In this document: piece by piece, positions 60,474 to 64,000 of the stretch
Layout of the letters: each line of letters begins with the position of its first letter
How positions within the stretch are numbered: position 1 is the first letter of the stretch
NCBI GenBank assembly: GCA_023897205.1
Contig: JAHWDD010000010.1
Coordinates: 1,674,001 to 1,738,000 of the forward strand
Source: Exophiala sp. HKRS030
Lineage: Eukaryota; Ascomycota; Eurotiomycetes; Chaetothyriales; Herpotrichiellaceae
Length of the DNA stretch: 64,000 nt
Direction: 5' to 3'
The notes under the pieces: model-generated
What the model saw: the letters and a program-made list of their open reading frames with translations, nothing else
Told to the model about the DNA's origin: nothing
Database searches by the model: none
Translations under genes and position numbers: made by a program

Positions 60474-61328
60474 TTTGGTGGGTGTTTGAAATTCTCAAAG
60501 GTTTCCATCGACCTTGTCGTGGACATTGAGAAGTTAGGGCTTGGGCTACAGGAGTTATGGCTCGGATTGGTTTTATGCACTCATTCCTCCAAAGTTACGG
60601 AGGTTTTATGAGCATATGTGGCGTCCATTGTTATCATCGATCCATTTTGGGAAGTTACTTTCAATGACGGTATAGCCTCTGACAAGATGAGCCACGGCGA
60701 AACCTGATTTTGACGCCTTTCTACGAAATCGAAAATGGAGCAAGAAATGTATACAATGGTGGCGTCTTGGACGACTTTTTTGCTTACATAGCGCTGCATA
60801 GATTCCAAAGTCACATTGAATCGGGTATTACGCAGGACAATTTAGTCGACACAGTGTGACTGGTGTGTGAGAATATTATATACCTAGGTAGTGTATGAAA
60901 TGGTATCATTGATGAAGAAAATAAAGAAGAAGAAGAAGAGGAAGAAGGAGAAGGAGCAGGAGAAGGAAACTGTTCAAGTTTCCCTCTGCTCATCCCATAC
61001 TCTCATGCTCCCATGTATCCATATTCGTATCGCATTATTTAGGAATGTCAAGGACTTTGATACTGTCTTATATCACGTCCAAAGTGAGATAGATAGATAA
61101 ATCTCTCCCCCATTTTTCAGAACGACGAAGAGTGGTTTTCTATTTCTCTTTCTCCTCTCCTCTGCTCTCCTCTCCTCTCCTCTGTGTTTCAGTCTCTGTG
61201 TTTCAGTATTGAGGATTAAAGATGAGATCAACGGTCAACGACCTCGGCTTGGTATTCGACAGTCGATATTCGAGATTTGAGATTCGATATTCGAGTATCA
61301 AAAAATCCAGAATCGAGAATCAAACGGT
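60474..61328. other. Convergent 3' intergenic region with GAA and CT repeats
   Basis: Between the SMI1 and BMT2 stops. It has an interrupted AAG/GAG tract (60918-60967), CTCCTCT repeats (61150-61182) and ATTCGA/ATTCGAG words (61255-61315). No gene. Confidence 0.6.
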
Positions 61329-62612
61329 TTAGGACTTATATTCCCCGTCCCCGACCCCATCGCCATCGCCATCCCCATCTCCATCTCCATTTCCATTCCC
61401 ATCAAGCACGATGCAGAAGTTATTCCGCGCCACGCCAGGGTTGATCTCGCGTTTCCGAAATACGAGTTCTCTTCCTCTTCCTCCTCTTCCCATGCTGCCG
61501 CCGCTTTTGCTGCTGCTGTTGTTGACGGCCTTATCACGCCCATCCCCAACCTCGCTCATCCGCTTCCCATCCCACCGCCACAGACTATAGTACAGCTTCG
61601 CCGTCGTCTTGGTCTGCAGCAGAGTATAGCCCAGCGACGCCATCATGTCGACGAGATGCGCCGGCGTCAGATATCGCGAGTTATGCAGGCAAGGGGCCGG
61701 GAGGACCAGGAAGAGACATGGTAGGTTTTTCGATGATGACGACGACGAATCTTCTTCTTCTGTCGAGAAAAACCTCGTCGTCCTCCTCAACATATCCCCC
61801 CTCCCCTTCGCATCTGGCACGTAGTTCAGCACCAGGCTGAGACTCAACACGTCGTACCCGCGTCGCCCGTGCCATATTCCCGCACCGCCCGGCGACGACG
61901 AAGACGGTATTGGGAACGCCATGAAGTCGCATTCTTCAATTCCCGGCCCTGAACTGCGTAGGTCGATGCGTCGCACGAGAGTCGCGTTGGAGATGTTCAG
62001 TGCGTTCGTGGTGCTGAGGGCGCCGATCTCGAGAATGTGTAGCAGTTGATGTTGTTGTTGTCGTGTGACCGGAGTTCCAGACTCTGGTGCTGCTACTACT
62101 GCTACTGGCGAGGCGGATTTATCTCCACTAGTGGCATTCATTGATGTTGTCGTTGACGACGACGTGCCTTTTAAAGAATGATTCGCACGCCGTTTCCTAG
62201 CCTCGATATCCTCACGTAGCCATTCGACAAGCACGCGGCTCGAATCACCGCCGCGCGTCTTGCTCTGCCCGATCGTGCTCGCCAGCTGGTAGCTTTTCAG
62301 CCCGCCAGACGCCGCGAGCTGGGATTCGAGTGCTGCGATCTTCGTGGCATCGTTGGCTGCTTTCGCCCGTGCCAGTTGTTTGTGCAGGTTGTGGTGCTGT
62401 CGGATCAATGTCCGTGTGTGTTTGGAAGATTGCGATTTGGAATGAGAGGTGGATGGTGTTGTCGCTGGGAGAGATGTGGTTGTAGAAGTAGTGGTAGTGG
62501 TGGTTGTTGTGGTGGAGTTGAGGATTGGTGGGCGTCCAGAGCGTAGAGATTTTGGTTTGGTGATTGATTTTGATTTCGACTTCAATCTCGCCTTTGGTTT
62601 GGAGAGAGCCAT
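61329..62612 (-). CDS. BMT2: BMT2-like 25S rRNA adenine-N1 methyltransferase
   Basis: Nucleolar SAM-dependent enzyme of the yeast Bmt2 family, which makes m1A2142 in 25S rRNA. It has 427 residues, single exon. The N-terminus is basic (repeated KPK/KSK, a nucleolar-type signal) followed by a Thr run. Family blocks follow: 'LIRQHHNLHKQLARA' with 'GGLKSYQLAS', the SAM motif 'LHILEIGALSTTNAL' at about residue 190, 'CDFMAFP', and 'YDVLSLSLVLNYVPD' as the catalytic-core motif. A C-terminal helix region has 'LYYSLWRWDGKRM'. The last 20 residues are a low-complexity Gly-Asp repeat encoded by a GGNGAT minisatellite (61357-61403). Divergent partner of BMT5 across 621 bp. Confidence 0.88.
   Translation of the reverse strand: MALSKPKARLKSKSKSITKPKSLRSGRPPILNSTTTTTTTTTSTTTSLPATTPSTSHSKSQSSKHTRTLIRQHHNLHKQLARAKAANDATKIAALESQLAASGGLKSYQLASTIGQSKTRGGDSSRVLVEWLREDIEARKRRANHSLKGTSSSTTTSMNATSGDKSASPVAVVAAPESGTPVTRQQQHQLLHILEIGALSTTNALNISNATLVRRIDLRSSGPGIEECDFMAFPIPSSSSPGGAGIWHGRRGYDVLSLSLVLNYVPDAKGRGDMLRRTTRFFSTEEEDSSSSSSKNLPCLFLVLPAPCLHNSRYLTPAHLVDMMASLGYTLLQTKTTAKLYYSLWRWDGKRMSEVGDGRDKAVNNSSSKSGGSMGRGGRGRELVFRKREINPGVARNNFCIVLDGNGNGDGDGDGDGDGVGDGEYKS
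61357..61403. repeat. Coding hexamer repeat at the 3' end of BMT2
   Basis: CCATCG/CCATCT/CCATTT-type hexamers, minus-strand GATGGC, GATGGG and GATGGA. They encode alternating Asp-Gly and Asn-Gly at the C-terminus. The length is a multiple of the codon size, so changes in copy number would not break the frame. Confidence 0.8.
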
Positions 62613-63233
62613 TGTTCCTGGTTCACTCCCTTGGGTTCTGAGATATTTTACAGTGTCCGAATTGCGCCCTAGCCATTAAGTTATCATTTTCGATGGATGG
62701 TCGTGCCTTGACCTGATCTTAGATGGAGATTCATTGTTGGCGGTTCATGAAGAAATCAACATAGTGTCTACTGCAAGGCTTTTTGATTGTCAATTTTGTT
62801 TTTTAGTCTTGACGATGGCAGGCATTTGTTTATCACTTGGCATGATCTCCAACCCAATGCATAAAATTGTTCTCGAGAATCAAAATGAAAGATTGATTAT
62901 CCATCGTCAATTATATAGTTCAAATGACCATGCAACAAGGCTCTATGTTGTACCCTCAAGGCATAAAATATCCACTAACCGTGCAAGGCTGAGATGTCAT
63001 TTGAATCGGAAAAATGACTACCGTGATTTGCCGTCGTTAATATAATTTCTTAAAGTTATATCAGAGATCCAGCGTAGGGATATCGAGTTAATTTATATCC
63101 CACTTGTCAATTTGTCACCAAAAATATCACAATTTCCAATATATATATATATATCTATATGGAGATGAGCAATGATTTTCTTTGATTCTACTTTCAACTC
63201 AGAAAAGCTCTGCGAAACACCTGGCTTGTGCAG
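62613..63233. promoter_or_regulatory. Shared divergent promoter of BMT2 and BMT5
   Basis: 621 bp separate the two start codons. It is AT-rich relative to the genes and has a TATATATATA stretch (63140-63153). Both products methylate 25S rRNA, so this is a candidate bidirectional ribosome-biogenesis promoter. I did not find a clear PAC or RRPE element by eye. Confidence 0.5.
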
Positions 63234-64000
63234 ATGGGCAAATTCAAGAGAGTAGCGCGGAAGCAGACGAATCATCATGACCAGCCAAGATCCGGCAAAC
63301 AGTTAATCGCTGCCAAAGATTCCAAGCGCAAAGAAATACAGCCTCGACGTGGTGCCAAAGATCTGGGTCCAGAGAATCCGCCAAAGCAATCATTTACGAA
63401 TATTAAGCAAAAGATTCCATTTTCGAAACATGATCATGTCCTCCTTGTTGGTGAAGGTAAGTCAGATGAACCACCATATGATGATCAGACCGAGGTAGTG
63501 GTCCTCGTCTTTGACTGAGAAAGTGAGACTAATGGATTGATAGGCGATTTCTCATTCGCACTATCGTTGGTCAAACACCATAAATTTCAGCATCTGACGG
63601 CTACCTGCTACGATTCGAGAGACGCATTGTACAGCAAATACCCTAGAATCGGTCGCACGATAAAGCGGCTTGTTCCTCGTGAGGAGACGACAGTGAATAC
63701 TGGCCAAACGAAGCCACAGACCGACGAATCCAACAGCGACAACGAGACGTCCGAGTGGGGAGGGCTGTCTGAGTCCGAGGCAGATTCCAAAGGCCTAGAC
63801 ACTGACTCACATAGCGAGGACAGCAAGAAGAGACCGCCTGTTGAGTTACTGTACGGCATCGATGCCACAAAACTTTCAACTTCGCACAAGAAGGTGCTAC
63901 AGCAATTTGCGCCCTTTACGAAGATAGTGTTCAATTTCCCCCACGTCGGAGGCCTGAGTACAGATGTCAACCGGCAGGTCAGGTATAATCAAGAACTTCT
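63234..64000 (+). CDS. BMT5: BMT5-like 25S rRNA uridine-N3 methyltransferase (partial, runs off window)
   Basis: Nucleolar Rossmann-like enzyme of the yeast Bmt5 family, which makes m3U2634 in 25S rRNA. Exon 1 (63234-63456) starts MGKFKRV with a basic nucleolar-type tail. An 87-bp intron (63457-63543, GTAAGT donor) interrupts the SAM motif, which reads 'VLLVGEGDFSFALSL' after joining. Exon 2 (63544 onward) continues with 'TATCYDSRDALYSKYP', an acidic Ser/Asp/Glu insert unusual in length (about residues 125-175), and the second signature 'KIVFNFPHVGGLSTDVNRQ'. The end of the gene lies beyond 64000. The in-frame GTG before the ATG is not used. Confidence 0.91.

Overview
The window is nuclear DNA of a filamentous ascomycete (Pezizomycotina). 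The reasons are compact genes with 45-99 bp GT-AG introns and TACTAAC/CTAAC-type branch points, fungus-specific families (PBN1, SEC12, SQT1, CLA4, SMI1/KNR4, an FSH1-type hydrolase, a glycogenin with a long tail, BMT2, BMT5), and intergenic DNA dotted with TACGGAGTA and CCTAGG/ACCTA-type words. The class cannot be fixed from sequence alone; Eurotiomycetes or Dothideomycetes fit best. No virus, intact transposon, CRISPR, rRNA or tRNA was recognised.

Layout. 1-7.5 kb is gene-poor: a 49-bp tandem duplication, a 36-nt poly(C) run, one tentative two-exon gene and a heptamer minisatellite. 7.5-12 kb holds a head-to-head ER pair, PBN1 (-) and SEC12 (+). 12-17.4 kb holds an atypical SDR (-), an NAD-dependent epimerase/reductase (+) and the ribosome-assembly WD40 protein SQT1 (-). 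20.5-29 kb holds the PAK kinase CLA4 (+), an FSH1-like serine hydrolase (+), a cysteine- and Ser/Thr-rich GPI-type surface protein (-) and a spliceosomal-type cyclophilin (+). 30-32 kb is an amino acid permease (-) with a 7-nt micro-exon and a GC-AG intron. 32-36.5 kb is a gene desert. 36.5-44 kb holds a small membrane protein (-), a ferric-reductase-type flavocytochrome (-) and glycogenin (-). 46-52 kb holds the splicing factor BUD31 (+), a PNRC/EDC-type decapping-activator candidate (-), the RING protein RBX1/HRT1 (+) and, convergent to it, signal peptidase subunit SPC1 (-). 53-55 kb is a CorA/ALR/MNR2 magnesium transporter (+), followed by a 3.5 kb desert. 58.7-64 kb holds SMI1/KNR4 (+), then BMT2 (-) and BMT5 (+), two different 25S rRNA base methyltransferases arranged head to head; BMT5 runs off the window.

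Most genes are housekeeping: ER and secretion (PBN1, SEC12, SPC1), wall and polarity (CLA4, SMI1, GPI protein), ribosome biogenesis (SQT1, BMT2, BMT5), splicing (BUD31, cyclophilin) and uptake (permease, Mg transporter, reductase). There is no obvious biosynthetic or defence cluster.

The most important technical observation is that seven of the 21 well-supported genes (SEC12, SDR, epimerase, SQT1, CLA4, ferric reductase, SMI1) are each broken by exactly one apparent missing base. Conserved protein resumes in the next frame every time, and the total exon length becomes a multiple of three when one base is added. Several breaks sit at short C or G runs. This looks like consensus under-calling in the assembly rather than decay, and the seven genes should be treated as functional until reads say otherwise.
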